Assembly: GCA_903902855.1 (NCBI GenBank)
Contig: CAIUWK010000087.1
Span: 1 to 64,000 of the forward strand
Reading direction: 5' to 3'
Length of the DNA: 64,000 bases
DNA from: an uncultured Geobacter sp.
Lineage (GTDB): Bacteria > Desulfobacterota > Desulfuromonadia > Geobacterales > CAIOGM01
In this document: positions 18,982 through 28,567 of the stretch, piece by piece
Numbering within the stretch: position 1 is the first letter of the stretch
Layout: each line of letters opens with the position of its first letter
Position numbers and translations under genes: made by a program
Notes under the pieces: generated by a model
Told to the model about the DNA's origin: nothing
Seen by the model: the letters and a program-made list of their open reading frames with translations, nothing else
Databases searched by the model: none

Positions 18982-20538
18982 ATGATTATGGAATTTCTGC
19001 TCGCCGCAACGCTTTTGGCCGGGGCGCCACATCACGTGCCACCCGTGGCAACCGACGCCGCCGTGAGCGATGCCGTGACCTCCCCGCTCAAGAAGCCCGA
19101 CTATGACACCCCGGTGGTTACCCGTCACAAGAGCGTGATCGACGGCAGGGAGCAGGAGTACCGGGCAACCGCCGGTTTTCTCCCGGTACTCAACGATGCA
19201 GGGGAGCCCGAGGCGGAGCTCTTTTACGTCGCCTACAGTGCCGACTCGCCGAAACCGGAGAGCAAGCGTCCCCTCATCCTCTTTCTCAATGGCGGTCCGG
19301 GTGCAGCCTCGGTCTGGCTGCACCTGGGGGCCGCCGGTCCCCGGCGGGTGAAGATGCTGGAAGATGGCCGGCTCCCTCCTCCTCCCTACCGGCTGGTTAA
19401 TAATGATTCCTCCTGGCTGGACCTGGGGGATCTCCTCTTCATCGATCCGGTGGGGACCGGCTACAGTCGGGCGGTAAAAGCGGAGCAGACCCCCAAATTC
19501 GCCACGCAACAGGGAGATCTGGACTCCCTTGTCAGGTTCATCCGGCTCTATCTGACCCGAACCCAGCGCTGGTCTTCACCCCTCTTTCTGGTGGGAGAGA
19601 GCTATGGCGGGTTCCGGAGCGCCGGGTTGACCGAGGCGCTGGTGGAGCGGGGTATCGCCCTCACCGGGGTTCTCCTCATCTCCCCGGTGCTGAACTTTCA
19701 GACGATCTCCTTCGACAACGGTAACGATCTCCCTTACGCTCTCTTTCTCCCCAGTTACACTGCAACCGCCTGGTACCATGGTAAACTCCCCCCCCAGTTC
19801 CAAGGGGATCTGGAGAAGAGTCTGGCACTGGCGGAGGAGTGGGCCGGGACGGAGTACCTCACCTCCCTTGCCAAGGGAGACCGGCTCACCATTGCTGAAC
19901 GAAACGGTGTTGCCGCGAAGTTGGCCTCGTTCACCGGCCTGGAGCAATCCTTCATCGACAACCGCAACCTGCGCATCGACAGCAGAACCTTCGTTCGGGA
20001 ACTCCTTCGGGATCAACGGCAGGTGGTGGGGTATATGGATAGCCGTTTTTTGGCCGACAATACCGACCCCTCGGCCCCCCATGGTTTCGATCCCACCATT
20101 GCCACCATTCGTCCCCCCTATACCGCCACCTTCAACGACTACGTTCGCAGTGAATTGGGATACGGTTCCGATCTGGAGTATTTTACCCTTGGCGGCGGGA
20201 TCGGTCGCTGGGAGTACGAGGCCAAAAACAGCTACGCCGACACCAGCGACAACCTCCGGAACACTCTCTCCAAGAACCCGTATATGAACGTCTTCGTCGC
20301 CTCCGGACTCTTCGATCTGGCCACCCCCCATTTTGCAGCCGATTATACCCGAAATCATCTGGCTCTCCCCCCCCATCTCCGGGCCAATCTCACCTCCCGC
20401 AGGTATCGTTCCGGACATATGATGTACCTGGAGGAAGAGTCCCTGGCAAAGCTGAAGAAGGACGTGACCGAATTCATTGCCGCTTCGTTGAATAAAACGG
20501 GATCTTCCCGGCGAAACAGTCCCGGAGGTACACCATGA
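18982..20538 (+). CDS. Peptidase S10 (serine carboxypeptidase) family protein, secreted
   Basis: RPLILFLNGGPGAASVWLHLGAAGPRRV...FIDPVGTGYSRA...LFLVGESYGGFRSAGL; hydrophobic N-terminus. Confidence 0.9.
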   Translation: MIMEFLLAATLLAGAPHHVPPVATDAAVSDAVTSPLKKPDYDTPVVTRHKSVIDGREQEYRATAGFLPVLNDAGEPEAELFYVAYSADSPKPESKRPLILFLNGGPGAASVWLHLGAAGPRRVKMLEDGRLPPPPYRLVNNDSSWLDLGDLLFIDPVGTGYSRAVKAEQTPKFATQQGDLDSLVRFIRLYLTRTQRWSSPLFLVGESYGGFRSAGLTEALVERGIALTGVLLISPVLNFQTISFDNGNDLPYALFLPSYTATAWYHGKLPPQFQGDLEKSLALAEEWAGTEYLTSLAKGDRLTIAERNGVAAKLASFTGLEQSFIDNRNLRIDSRTFVRELLRDQRQVVGYMDSRFLADNTDPSAPHGFDPTIATIRPPYTATFNDYVRSELGYGSDLEYFTLGGGIGRWEYEAKNSYADTSDNLRNTLSKNPYMNVFVASGLFDLATPHFAADYTRNHLALPPHLRANLTSRRYRSGHMMYLEEESLAKLKKDVTEFIAASLNKTGSSRRNSPGGTP

Positions 20539-20849
20539 AGAGAGTGATTGCGGCGGTTCTCTTCCTCCTGATGGCGGTGGGGACGGCCGATGCGGAATGG
20601 ATCAACTTTTACAAAAATAGATCCGACGGCGCGCTCTACTATTACAATAAAGATAAATTGAAAAACGGCGGAGCGGTTACAACGGTCTGGATGAAAATAG
20701 ACGACGGGTATCCCGGGAAGCTGGAAGTAGACTGCAAGAAAAATACATATAAATCATTAACTAAAGCCGTTAACGAGATCGCACCGGACAGCATGATGGA
20801 AGCGTTGGCAACGATCATCTGCAAGAATAAACCGGAGGGGGAGAAGTAG
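20535..20849 (+). CDS. Small secreted protein, possibly surface-adhesin-E-like
   Basis: Signal peptide MKRVIAAVLFLLMAVGTADAEWINFY; ATGA overlap with the S10 peptidase gene. Confidence 0.6.
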   Translation: MKRVIAAVLFLLMAVGTADAEWINFYKNRSDGALYYYNKDKLKNGGAVTTVWMKIDDGYPGKLEVDCKKNTYKSLTKAVNEIAPDSMMEALATIICKNKPEGEK

Positions 20850-20941
20850 CCGGGGGTGCTGTTGCAGAGAAATTCTATCCTTTACATTACCGGCGGCACT
20901 GCTTATAGTATCTGTCAAAACTGAACGAAAGGAACGACACC

Positions 20942-21640
20942 ATGAACCAGTATGACATCAACTACCCCCGGACCGCTGATCAGGTCGTCATCGCTCAGAA
21001 CAGTCTTATCCGGCAGGTGTACGCCTGGATGGGGCTCGGCCTGGGTCTCACCGCCATCGTGGCGCTGGTAACGGCCTCATCCCCCGAACTCTTCAAGGCC
21101 ATCGTGACCAACAGACCCCTGTTCTATGGTCTGATGATCGGCGAACTGGCGCTGGTCTTCACCCTCTCCGGCGCCATCAATCGCCTGAGCGAAACCACTG
21201 CCACCTTCCTGTTCCTCGGCTATTCCATCCTGAACGGCGTCACCCTGTCGGTCATATTCCTCATGTACACCGCCGATTCCATCGCCTCCACCTTCGCCGT
21301 CACCGCCGCCACCTTCGGCGCCATGAGCGGCTACGGCTACCTGACCAAGAAAGATCTCTCCTCCTGGGGGAGCTTTCTCTTCATGGGGCTGATCGGTGTG
21401 GTCATTGCGTCGGTGGTGAATATCTTCCTGCGGAGTGACAGCGTCTCCTGGATCCTCTCCGCAGTGGGGGTCATCGTCTTCACCGGTTTGACCGCCTATG
21501 ATACCTGGAAAATCAAGGAGCTGGCCGCGGCAGGGGGTACGGGGCGAAAACCGGCCATCCTGGGCGCCCTTACCCTCTATCTGGATTTCATCAACCTCTT
21601 TCTGATGCTCCTTCGCTTCATGGGGGGGAGGAGGGACTGA
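20942..21640 (+). CDS. Bax inhibitor-1/YccA family membrane protein
   Basis: Seven-helix pattern; LFLGYSILNGVTLSVIFLMYT...GLTAYDTWKIKEL...ALTLYLDFINLFLMLLRFMGGRRD. Confidence 0.93.
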   Translation: MNQYDINYPRTADQVVIAQNSLIRQVYAWMGLGLGLTAIVALVTASSPELFKAIVTNRPLFYGLMIGELALVFTLSGAINRLSETTATFLFLGYSILNGVTLSVIFLMYTADSIASTFAVTAATFGAMSGYGYLTKKDLSSWGSFLFMGLIGVVIASVVNIFLRSDSVSWILSAVGVIVFTGLTAYDTWKIKELAAAGGTGRKPAILGALTLYLDFINLFLMLLRFMGGRRD

Positions 21641-21681
21641 TCCTTCCATTCTGGCCCGGTCGTCACCTGTAGAGAGTTCAC

Positions 21682-21724
21682 CTGTCCCCGTATTGCTCTC
21701 CAGAGCGGTACGGGGACAGCTTTT
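21682..21724 (+). terminator. Rho-independent terminator after the Bax inhibitor gene
   Basis: CTGTCCCCGTA-TT-GCTCT-CC-AGAGC-GG-TACGGGGACAG followed by CTTTT. Confidence 0.85.
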
Positions 21725-21763
21725 CTCGTAGTCTCAGCACTAAACAACCAAAGGAGTCGCAGA

Positions 21764-23125
21764 ATGCATCTGTTTCGCAAAACCAGCTCACTCGTCGGAT
21801 TGTTACTGATCACCAGTTCTCTCATGGCCTGCGCCGGCGCCAAAAATCTTACGGCCCAGCGCCCTGAGAATGAAGCGGTACGCACTGAGCTGAAAAAGGA
21901 GTCTTCCAGCCTGAACATCACCATCGAAGCAGCGGCCAAGGATCTCACCGCGACCATCGACCGGCTGACCCCCCGGGAGCTGTACAAGGGGGCCACCAAG
22001 ACCAAAGGGCTCAATGCCAGTGTCCTGAGAAACGGTCCCATCGTCGTGAATGCCACTGATAACTTCATCTACCTGACCATACCCATAACCATGTCACTCA
22101 GCTACGGTATGTTCGAGACCCCCACCATCGCTCCCAAGCTTAAATTCAAGGTCACGGCCAAGGTCACCTCCGACTGGAAAGTCAACGCCGAGGTTTACTA
22201 TATGGGGTTGAGCGACCTTCTTACCGATGAGCTGAAAATCGGTCCGCTCTCCATCAAACCGCGAACGATTGTTGAGGGGATCACGAATCCCCTCCAGCGG
22301 ACTATGTCCGACCTCCTGAGCAAGAAACTCAACGAGCAGTTTGCGCTGAAGAGCCAGGTGGCCAAGGTCTGGAGTGCCGCCCAGAAGCCGATCCTAGTGG
22401 ACAAGAATTACAGCGCCTGGCTGAAGGTAACCCCTGAAGAGCTCCTGCTCTACCCCCTCTATGCCCAGAACAACCTGGTGAAACTGAGCGTGGGGCTCAA
22501 ATCCGTAGCCGAACTCAACGTAGGTCCGGAACCCCCCTCCCGGGCGCCGGTCCCCCTCCCCAATCTGAAACTGGCCAACGGCGCCGACCGGATGTTTCGT
22601 GTCGCCCTCAATACCGACCTCTATTACAAGGATCTGCTTGCCATTGCCTCACCGCTCCTCCTGAACAAGGAATTGGGGAGTGACGGCAAGAGTATTATTG
22701 TGAAAGAGATGGAGCTGTACGGCAATGGGGATCACCTGGTTATCAAGGTGGCAGTGGTGGGGAGTATCGAAGGGACGTTCTATCTCACCTGCCGTCCGCT
22801 GTTCAACCCGAAGAGCAATGTCTTCTCCGTGGAAGATGTGGAGTTCGACATGCAGACCCAGAGTCTCCTCCTCCGTTCTGCCGACTGGTTTCTCCATGGG
22901 GTCATCAGGAGCAAGATCCAGGAAAAGCTCAACATGGATATGACCGAGCGGTTGACCCAGGCCCGTACCATGGCGGACAAGGCCCTGGCTCAGGTAAAAC
23001 TGGCTGATAACATCACCCTTACCGGAACCGTCAAGAGCATAAAGCTCAATGACGTGATGGTGCAAAAAGAGAAGATCACCGTTCAGCTCTACACCGAGGG
23101 CGAAACGTCCATTCTGTATCATTAA
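21764..23125 (+). CDS. DUF4403 family lipoprotein
   Basis: Lipobox LMAC; SSLNITIEAAAKDLTATIDRLTPRELYKG...LTLTGTVKSIKLNDV. Confidence 0.78.
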   Translation: MHLFRKTSSLVGLLLITSSLMACAGAKNLTAQRPENEAVRTELKKESSSLNITIEAAAKDLTATIDRLTPRELYKGATKTKGLNASVLRNGPIVVNATDNFIYLTIPITMSLSYGMFETPTIAPKLKFKVTAKVTSDWKVNAEVYYMGLSDLLTDELKIGPLSIKPRTIVEGITNPLQRTMSDLLSKKLNEQFALKSQVAKVWSAAQKPILVDKNYSAWLKVTPEELLLYPLYAQNNLVKLSVGLKSVAELNVGPEPPSRAPVPLPNLKLANGADRMFRVALNTDLYYKDLLAIASPLLLNKELGSDGKSIIVKEMELYGNGDHLVIKVAVVGSIEGTFYLTCRPLFNPKSNVFSVEDVEFDMQTQSLLLRSADWFLHGVIRSKIQEKLNMDMTERLTQARTMADKALAQVKLADNITLTGTVKSIKLNDVMVQKEKITVQLYTEGETSILYH

Positions 23126-23131
23126 AGTCAG

Positions 23132-23146
23132 ACTGAAGGCTGAAGG
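23132..23146. repeat. GGCTGAA heptamer array, forward arm
   Basis: actgaaggctgaagg. Confidence 0.75.
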
Positions 23147-23202
23147 TTAAACCCGCCTCGCATGGGTCAACTCTATTGATCTTGCAGAGTTTCCCTGATA
23201 CT

Positions 23203-23249
23203 CTTCAGCCTTCAGCCTTCAGCCTTCAGCCTTCAGCCTTCAGTCTTCA
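23203..23249. repeat. CTTCAGC heptamer array, reverse arm (5 exact copies + 1 variant)
   Basis: cttcagccttcagccttcagccttcagccttcagccttcagtcttca. Confidence 0.9.
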
Positions 23250-23266
23250 TTAATGACGGAGACATC

Positions 23267-23776
23267 ATGCGATTCCTGTTGTTCATACTTGCGGCAATGA
23301 CCCTGACAGCGGCGCCGGTTCTCGGCGCCGCTGAAGGGGGAAGCATCTTTGGTGTTTGGCTGACGGAAGGGGGGGCGTCCAAGCTGGAGATAGCCCCCTG
23401 TGGCGACAATAAGGCCTGTGCCAGAGTCATCTGGATAAAGAACCCCACCTATGTCAACGGCAAGGATGGTCCGGTGGGGACGGAGAAGATCGACCGGCAG
23501 AACCCGGACCCTTCCCTGCGCAGTCGCCCCATCCTGGGGCTTCAGGTGATGGAGGGATTGACCCTGGAGGGGGAGTGGTGGAAGAACGGCTCCTGTTACG
23601 ATCCCCAGACCGGCAGGACGTACCAGTGCAAAATGCAGCTGGAATCCCCCACGGAATTGAAACTGCGCGGCTTCATCGGCTTTTCCCTCCTGGGGCGCTC
23701 CTATACCCTCACGCGGGACCAGTCCGAGTCATCCCGAACCGTTCTCAACCGGGCGCAAAGGAATGGTTTCCCCTGA
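23267..23776 (+). CDS. DUF2147-like secreted protein
   Basis: Signal peptide; IFGVWLTEGGASKLEIAPCGDNKACARVIWIKNP...GLQVMEGLTLEGEWWKNGSCYDPQTGRTYQCKMQLES. Confidence 0.85.
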   Translation: MRFLLFILAAMTLTAAPVLGAAEGGSIFGVWLTEGGASKLEIAPCGDNKACARVIWIKNPTYVNGKDGPVGTEKIDRQNPDPSLRSRPILGLQVMEGLTLEGEWWKNGSCYDPQTGRTYQCKMQLESPTELKLRGFIGFSLLGRSYTLTRDQSESSRTVLNRAQRNGFP

Positions 23777-23826
23777 TACTATCTTCTCTTCTCTCGTCGA
23801 ACCCGGTCGGCCCCCGTTAGCCGCGG

Positions 23827-24699
23827 ATGTCGCTCCTCGCCTTTTCCCTCATCGTCATCTCGGCGGTGATGCACGCCCTCTGGAATCTGCTGGTGAAGCG
23901 GAGCCGGCACAAGAGTGCGTTCATCTGGTGGATGTTTGTCGCCTCCGGGACCCTCTTCACCCTTTCGCTCCCCCTGGCGCCGGAGCCGTTTTACCGGCCT
24001 GAAGCCAAGACCATGGTGATGATCATGGTGGGAGCCCTCTGTTTCGTCCTTTACCATCTTTTCAACGGCAGGGCTTATCGGGGTGGAGACCTCTCCATCA
24101 TCTACCCTCTCTCCCAGACCTCCATGATCTGGGTTCCCCTCTGGGGGACTCTGCTCCTGGGGGAGCGGCTCTCCCTCACCGGAATCGGCGGTATCCTCCT
24201 GGTGCTCTTGGGGGTCTATGCCATGCAGTTACGACGCCTCTCCCTGACCGAGCTGTTTCGTCCCTTTCAGGATTTGGGAAACCCGTCGGTCCGGGCGGCC
24301 CTCATGGCCGGCTTCATCTACTCCATCGGCTCCATTGCCGAAAAAAGCGGTGTCCGTAACTATTCCCCCTTTTATTTTACCTATCTCCTGGTTCTGATCA
24401 TGCTGCTCCTCATGACGGTGAATATCTGCCGGCCACGGTATCGCCGGCAGATCGGTGAGGAGCTGCGCGGGAAATGGCGGCTTATCCTGATGAGCGGTCC
24501 CATCATGATGGCCTCGTTTCTCACCTTCCGGTACGGGCTCAACCTCTCACCGGTGAGCTATGCCGTGCCGGTACGGCAGATCAGCGTCATGGTGGGGGTG
24601 CTCATCGGGATTCTCTCTCTCCGGGAATCATTCGGGAGGATACGTCTGTTCTCTGCCCTGCTTATCTTTCTGGGGGCCATCGTGATCCGCTTCGGGTAG
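23827..24699 (+). CDS. EamA/DMT family transporter
   Basis: About ten hydrophobic segments; HALWNLLVKRSRHKSAFIWWMFV...LSIIYPLSQTSMIWVPLWGTLLLGERLS. Confidence 0.85.
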   Translation: MSLLAFSLIVISAVMHALWNLLVKRSRHKSAFIWWMFVASGTLFTLSLPLAPEPFYRPEAKTMVMIMVGALCFVLYHLFNGRAYRGGDLSIIYPLSQTSMIWVPLWGTLLLGERLSLTGIGGILLVLLGVYAMQLRRLSLTELFRPFQDLGNPSVRAALMAGFIYSIGSIAEKSGVRNYSPFYFTYLLVLIMLLLMTVNICRPRYRRQIGEELRGKWRLILMSGPIMMASFLTFRYGLNLSPVSYAVPVRQISVMVGVLIGILSLRESFGRIRLFSALLIFLGAIVIRFG

Positions 24700-24787
24700 G
24701 TTTTTTTGTTTCAATTTCATTGACTTCGCCGGTACTCACGAGTAGTAAAAAACAGAGTGAAACAAATGGCAACCAAAAGGATTCCCC

Positions 24788-27466
24788 ATGACCGAAATAG
24801 CGCATCGCACTATCTATCGCACGGAGTATACCCCCCCCGACTATCTCATCGAGAGCGTTGATCTGAGGTTTGAGCTGGGGGAAGAAACCACCGTCGTCAC
24901 CTCCCGTCTCCGGATGAAGGCCAATCACGATATCACCAGTGATGTCCCCCTGGTTCTTGTGGGGCACCGCTTTCTCCTGACCGGCGTCTCCCTGGACGGG
25001 GCGCCGCTGGCTGGGGAACGGTATCACTTTGACGGTGAGAGCCTCACCATCCGGCAGCTCCCTGCCGCCTTTCAGCTGGAGATCGTCACCGAACTCCGCC
25101 CCCAGGATAATACCTTTCTTGAAGGGCTCTACCGCTCCGGGGGGATGTTCTGTACCCAGTGCGAGGCGGAAGGGTTTCGGGCCATCACCTGCTTCCTGGA
25201 CCGCCCCGACGTGCTGAGTCTCTACACCACCACCATCAGTGCCGACCTGAAGCGCTTTCCGGTGCTCCTGGCCAACGGCAATCCGGTGGCTGCCGGACTC
25301 CTCCCCCAAGGGCGCCATTATGCCACCTGGCACGACCCTTTTCCCAAACCGTGTTATCTCTTTGCCCTGGTGGCGGGGGAGTTGGCAAGCATTGAAGATA
25401 CGTTTACCACCTGCTCCGGACGAGAGGTGGTGCTGAAAATCTACGTGGAACCCCGGAACCGGGAGAAGTGCGAACATGCCATGGGCTCCCTCAAGAGATC
25501 CATGCGCTGGGATGAGGAGCGTTTCGGCCGGGAGTACGACCTGGATATTTTCATGATCGTGGCGGTGGATGATTTCAACATGGGGGCCATGGAGAACAAG
25601 GGACTCAACATTTTTAACTCCCGCTACGTGCTGGCCACCCCGGCCACCGCCACTGACGACGATTTTCAGGCCATTGAGGAGGTGATCGGTCACGAGTACT
25701 TCCACAACTGGAGCGGTAACCGGGTCACCTGTCGGGACTGGTTTCAGCTCTCCCTCAAGGAGGGTCTGACCATCTTCCGGGACCAGGAGTTTTCCGGGGA
25801 TATGGGGTCGCGGGGGGTGAAACGGATCGCCGATGTCCGTGCCCTCCGGAGCGCCCAGTTTGCCGAGGATGGCGGCCCCCTGGCCCACCCGGTCCGCCCT
25901 GATTCCTACGTGGAGATCAACAACTTCTATACCATGACGGTCTACAACAAGGGGGCCGAGGTGGTGAGGATGATCCGGACCCTCCTGGGTACGGAGCGGT
26001 TCCGGCAAGGGATGGATCTCTACTTCCTTCGTCACGACGGCCAGGCGGTCACGGTGGATGATTTTGTCCTTGCCATGGAAGAGGCGGGCGGGGTCGATCT
26101 GGGCCAGTTCCGGCTCTGGTACAGCCAGGCGGGAACCCCGACCCTGGAGCTCTCCGGCCGGTTCGACCCGGTTGCAGGGAGCTATGACCTCACCGTCCGT
26201 CAGAGCTGTCCGCCAACCCCCGGTCAGCCGCGAAAGGAGCCGTTTCATCTCCCCCTGGTCATGGGTCTCTTGGGCCGGGACGGTGGGGAACTTCCCCTTA
26301 CCCTGGCCGGAGAGACGACCACCGGAGCCTTCACCCGGACGCTGGAGATCAGACGTGGCGAGGAGACTTTTCGCTTCATGGGGCTGGCTGCCGAACCGGT
26401 GCCTGCCCTGTTGCGGGGATTTTCAGCCCCGGTGAAGCTGACCTATCCCTACCGTCACGAGGAACTGCTCCTCCTGGCCGCCCATGAGGCGGACCCCTTC
26501 TGCCGCTGGGAGGCGGGACAACTCCTCGCTTCCCGCGTTCTGCTGTCGCTGGTGGCCGACCACCAGGCAGGGAGGGTGCTCTCCCTGGATACCGGGTTCG
26601 TTGCCGCCTTTCGCACCCTCCTCACTGCCAGGGGAGGGGACCCCGCCTTTCAGGCCGAAGCGCTCACGCTTCCCTCGGAGTCGTATCTGGCCGAACTGAT
26701 GCCGGTCATCGACCCCGAGGCCCTGCATGAGGCACGCCAGTTCGTCCGCCGGAGCCTGGCGGAGCAGTTGCAAGGGGAGTTCCGGCAGTTGCGGGAAGAG
26801 CAGCTAAGCAGTGAACCGTACCGCTCCGACGACGGTCGGGCCGGAGCGCGGCGGCTGGCCAACCTCTGTCTCGGTTACCTGACGACCCTGAACAGCCCGG
26901 AGAGTATCGCCCTCTGTCTGGAGCAGTTCCGACAGGCTGACAACATGACCGACATCATGGGGGGATTGGTCCCCCTGGCCTCCTGCGATTGCCCGGAACG
27001 GTTGACGGCCCTGAATGAGTTCTATGAGAAATGGCGCCATGACCGGCAGGTGGTGGACAAGTGGTTCTCCCTCCAGGGGGGCTCATCCCTTCCCGGCACC
27101 CTGGCAGAGGTGGTGGCGCTTCTGGAGCATCCGGCTTTTGAACTGACCAATCCCAACCGGTTTCGCTCCCTGGTGGGGGCTTTTTCCCAGGGGAATCCGG
27201 TCCGGTTTCACGAGCAGGGGGGGGCGGGGTATCGCTTCCTGGGAGAGCAACTTCAGCGCCTGATTCCGGTCAACCCCCAGGTCGCGGCCCGTCTCATCTC
27301 CCCCTTTACCCGGTGGCGACGTTACGACCCGACGCGTCAGTTACTCATGAAAGCTGAGCTGGAGCGGATCAGGAGAGTTGCGGAGCTCCCCCGGGATGTC
27401 TATGAGATTGTGGAGAAGAGTCTGGGTGGGGAAGGAGTTACTGAGCCGCTCCCTTTCGGGGAGTGA
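24788..27466 (+). CDS. pepN: Aminopeptidase N (M1)
   Basis: MGAMENKGLNIFNSRYVLATPATATDDDFQAIEEVIGHEYFHNWSGNRVTCRDWFQLSLKEGLTIFRDQEF. Confidence 0.96.
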   Translation: MTEIAHRTIYRTEYTPPDYLIESVDLRFELGEETTVVTSRLRMKANHDITSDVPLVLVGHRFLLTGVSLDGAPLAGERYHFDGESLTIRQLPAAFQLEIVTELRPQDNTFLEGLYRSGGMFCTQCEAEGFRAITCFLDRPDVLSLYTTTISADLKRFPVLLANGNPVAAGLLPQGRHYATWHDPFPKPCYLFALVAGELASIEDTFTTCSGREVVLKIYVEPRNREKCEHAMGSLKRSMRWDEERFGREYDLDIFMIVAVDDFNMGAMENKGLNIFNSRYVLATPATATDDDFQAIEEVIGHEYFHNWSGNRVTCRDWFQLSLKEGLTIFRDQEFSGDMGSRGVKRIADVRALRSAQFAEDGGPLAHPVRPDSYVEINNFYTMTVYNKGAEVVRMIRTLLGTERFRQGMDLYFLRHDGQAVTVDDFVLAMEEAGGVDLGQFRLWYSQAGTPTLELSGRFDPVAGSYDLTVRQSCPPTPGQPRKEPFHLPLVMGLLGRDGGELPLTLAGETTTGAFTRTLEIRRGEETFRFMGLAAEPVPALLRGFSAPVKLTYPYRHEELLLLAAHEADPFCRWEAGQLLASRVLLSLVADHQAGRVLSLDTGFVAAFRTLLTARGGDPAFQAEALTLPSESYLAELMPVIDPEALHEARQFVRRSLAEQLQGEFRQLREEQLSSEPYRSDDGRAGARRLANLCLGYLTTLNSPESIALCLEQFRQADNMTDIMGGLVPLASCDCPERLTALNEFYEKWRHDRQVVDKWFSLQGGSSLPGTLAEVVALLEHPAFELTNPNRFRSLVGAFSQGNPVRFHEQGGAGYRFLGEQLQRLIPVNPQVAARLISPFTRWRRYDPTRQLLMKAELERIRRVAELPRDVYEIVEKSLGGEGVTEPLPFGE

Positions 27467-28403
27467 AGCGCATGACCTCCGGAGTTCCGTCTTTCTTCTG
27501 CCAGGTCAGGGTCAGGTCCCCCTGATAATAGCCGAATCTGACTACCCGGCGAAGAAGTTCCAGGTACTTATTTTCATCAGTCATGGCCTGGACGCCGCAC
27601 TCTTTGTTGTCACTCTTACTGGCCTTGATGGACAGTTCACCGGGAACCTTGGTGAAGGATGCCTTCCCCCGGTACCGGTTGCAGCCGCCTGAACCGCTGA
27701 TATGTTCCTTGTCAAATGTCAGCGTGGCCCCGGCCCCCTCTCCGGGCTGAGTACCCCCACGGTAGAGCCACTGAACCCCTTCCAGCAGTGCCGGCTTCAG
27801 GATTCCCATTCTCTTCTTGGCAACACGCTCCACCAGGCCGGACCGTTCCAGAGTCCAGACCCGTGTAGCCAGTTCACTGGGGCAACAGGCGAGATCTTTA
27901 GCACCGAATTGCAGCAGATCCAGGGTTATCTGCCCCTTGTCAATGACCAGGGAGCGGACAGCCGCTCGATCCCCCACGCGAACAGTGGCGATGTTGAGGA
28001 TCTTCCCGTTGCTCCGCCCCATGACGGCCATATAGAGAAAAGTGCCTGTTCCGCCGTTGTTTTCACTGAGGAATACCACGTACTCGCTTGCCCCGTCTCC
28101 GTTAAGATCACCCGTCGCCAGCAGGCCGTCCAGCAGTTCGATTCGTTGCGGATTGGCTATTCCAGGCAGGTACGGCACCCCCACATAACTGCCATGGGTA
28201 AGTTTTATGGGTGAGGTGTCAATCCCCGTATAGGAGGCGTTTTGCAACTCATCAACGGTGGGGGGAAGTGTGGCAGTCGTGGAGATCTTCACCGGTGCGG
28301 AAGTTGCTGCTTGCGCAGGGATCCCCTCGGCGAAGATGATCAAGGTTACCGCAGCCAGAGCCGCAAAAAGTATGTTCCGGAGTGCTTTATTTTGATACGA
28401 CAT
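27438..28403 (-). CDS. Secreted META/HslJ-like domain protein
   Basis: Signal peptide; GATLTFDKEHISGSGGCNRYRGKASFTKVPGELSIKASKSDNKECGVQAMTDENKYLELL (META-like). Confidence 0.7.
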   Translation of the reverse strand: MSYQNKALRNILFAALAAVTLIIFAEGIPAQAATSAPVKISTTATLPPTVDELQNASYTGIDTSPIKLTHGSYVGVPYLPGIANPQRIELLDGLLATGDLNGDGASEYVVFLSENNGGTGTFLYMAVMGRSNGKILNIATVRVGDRAAVRSLVIDKGQITLDLLQFGAKDLACCPSELATRVWTLERSGLVERVAKKRMGILKPALLEGVQWLYRGGTQPGEGAGATLTFDKEHISGSGGCNRYRGKASFTKVPGELSIKASKSDNKECGVQAMTDENKYLELLRRVVRFGYYQGDLTLTWQKKDGTPEVMRFTPRKGAAQ

Positions 28404-28487
28404 GAAAATTACCTCTGAGAAGAGATCGAAAAGCGCGGAATTATAGTAATAGATTTGACCATAATTAACCAGTCATTTATCTCCAAC

Positions 28488-28508
28488 AGCACCATCCGGT
28501 GCTATAAT
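28488..28508 (+). promoter_or_regulatory. Candidate promoter/operator of the hydrogenase operon
   Basis: Inverted repeat AGCACC-ATCC-GGTGCT (28488-28503) abutting a consensus TATAAT (28503-28508) ~60 bp upstream of the 28568 start. Confidence 0.4.
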
Positions 28509-28567
28509 CCATTTCATCACCGTTTTCATCCAGCTGCGGATATGGACGCGCAAGTCGGGAGGGAACC

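Noticed and set aside
18882-23249. Short tandem arrays considered as CRISPR
   Set aside because: Units are 6-7 bp with no spacers; not CRISPR.
24662-26248. 528-aa minus-strand ORF opposite pepN
   Set aside because: Shadow ORF of pepN; no recognisable domain.
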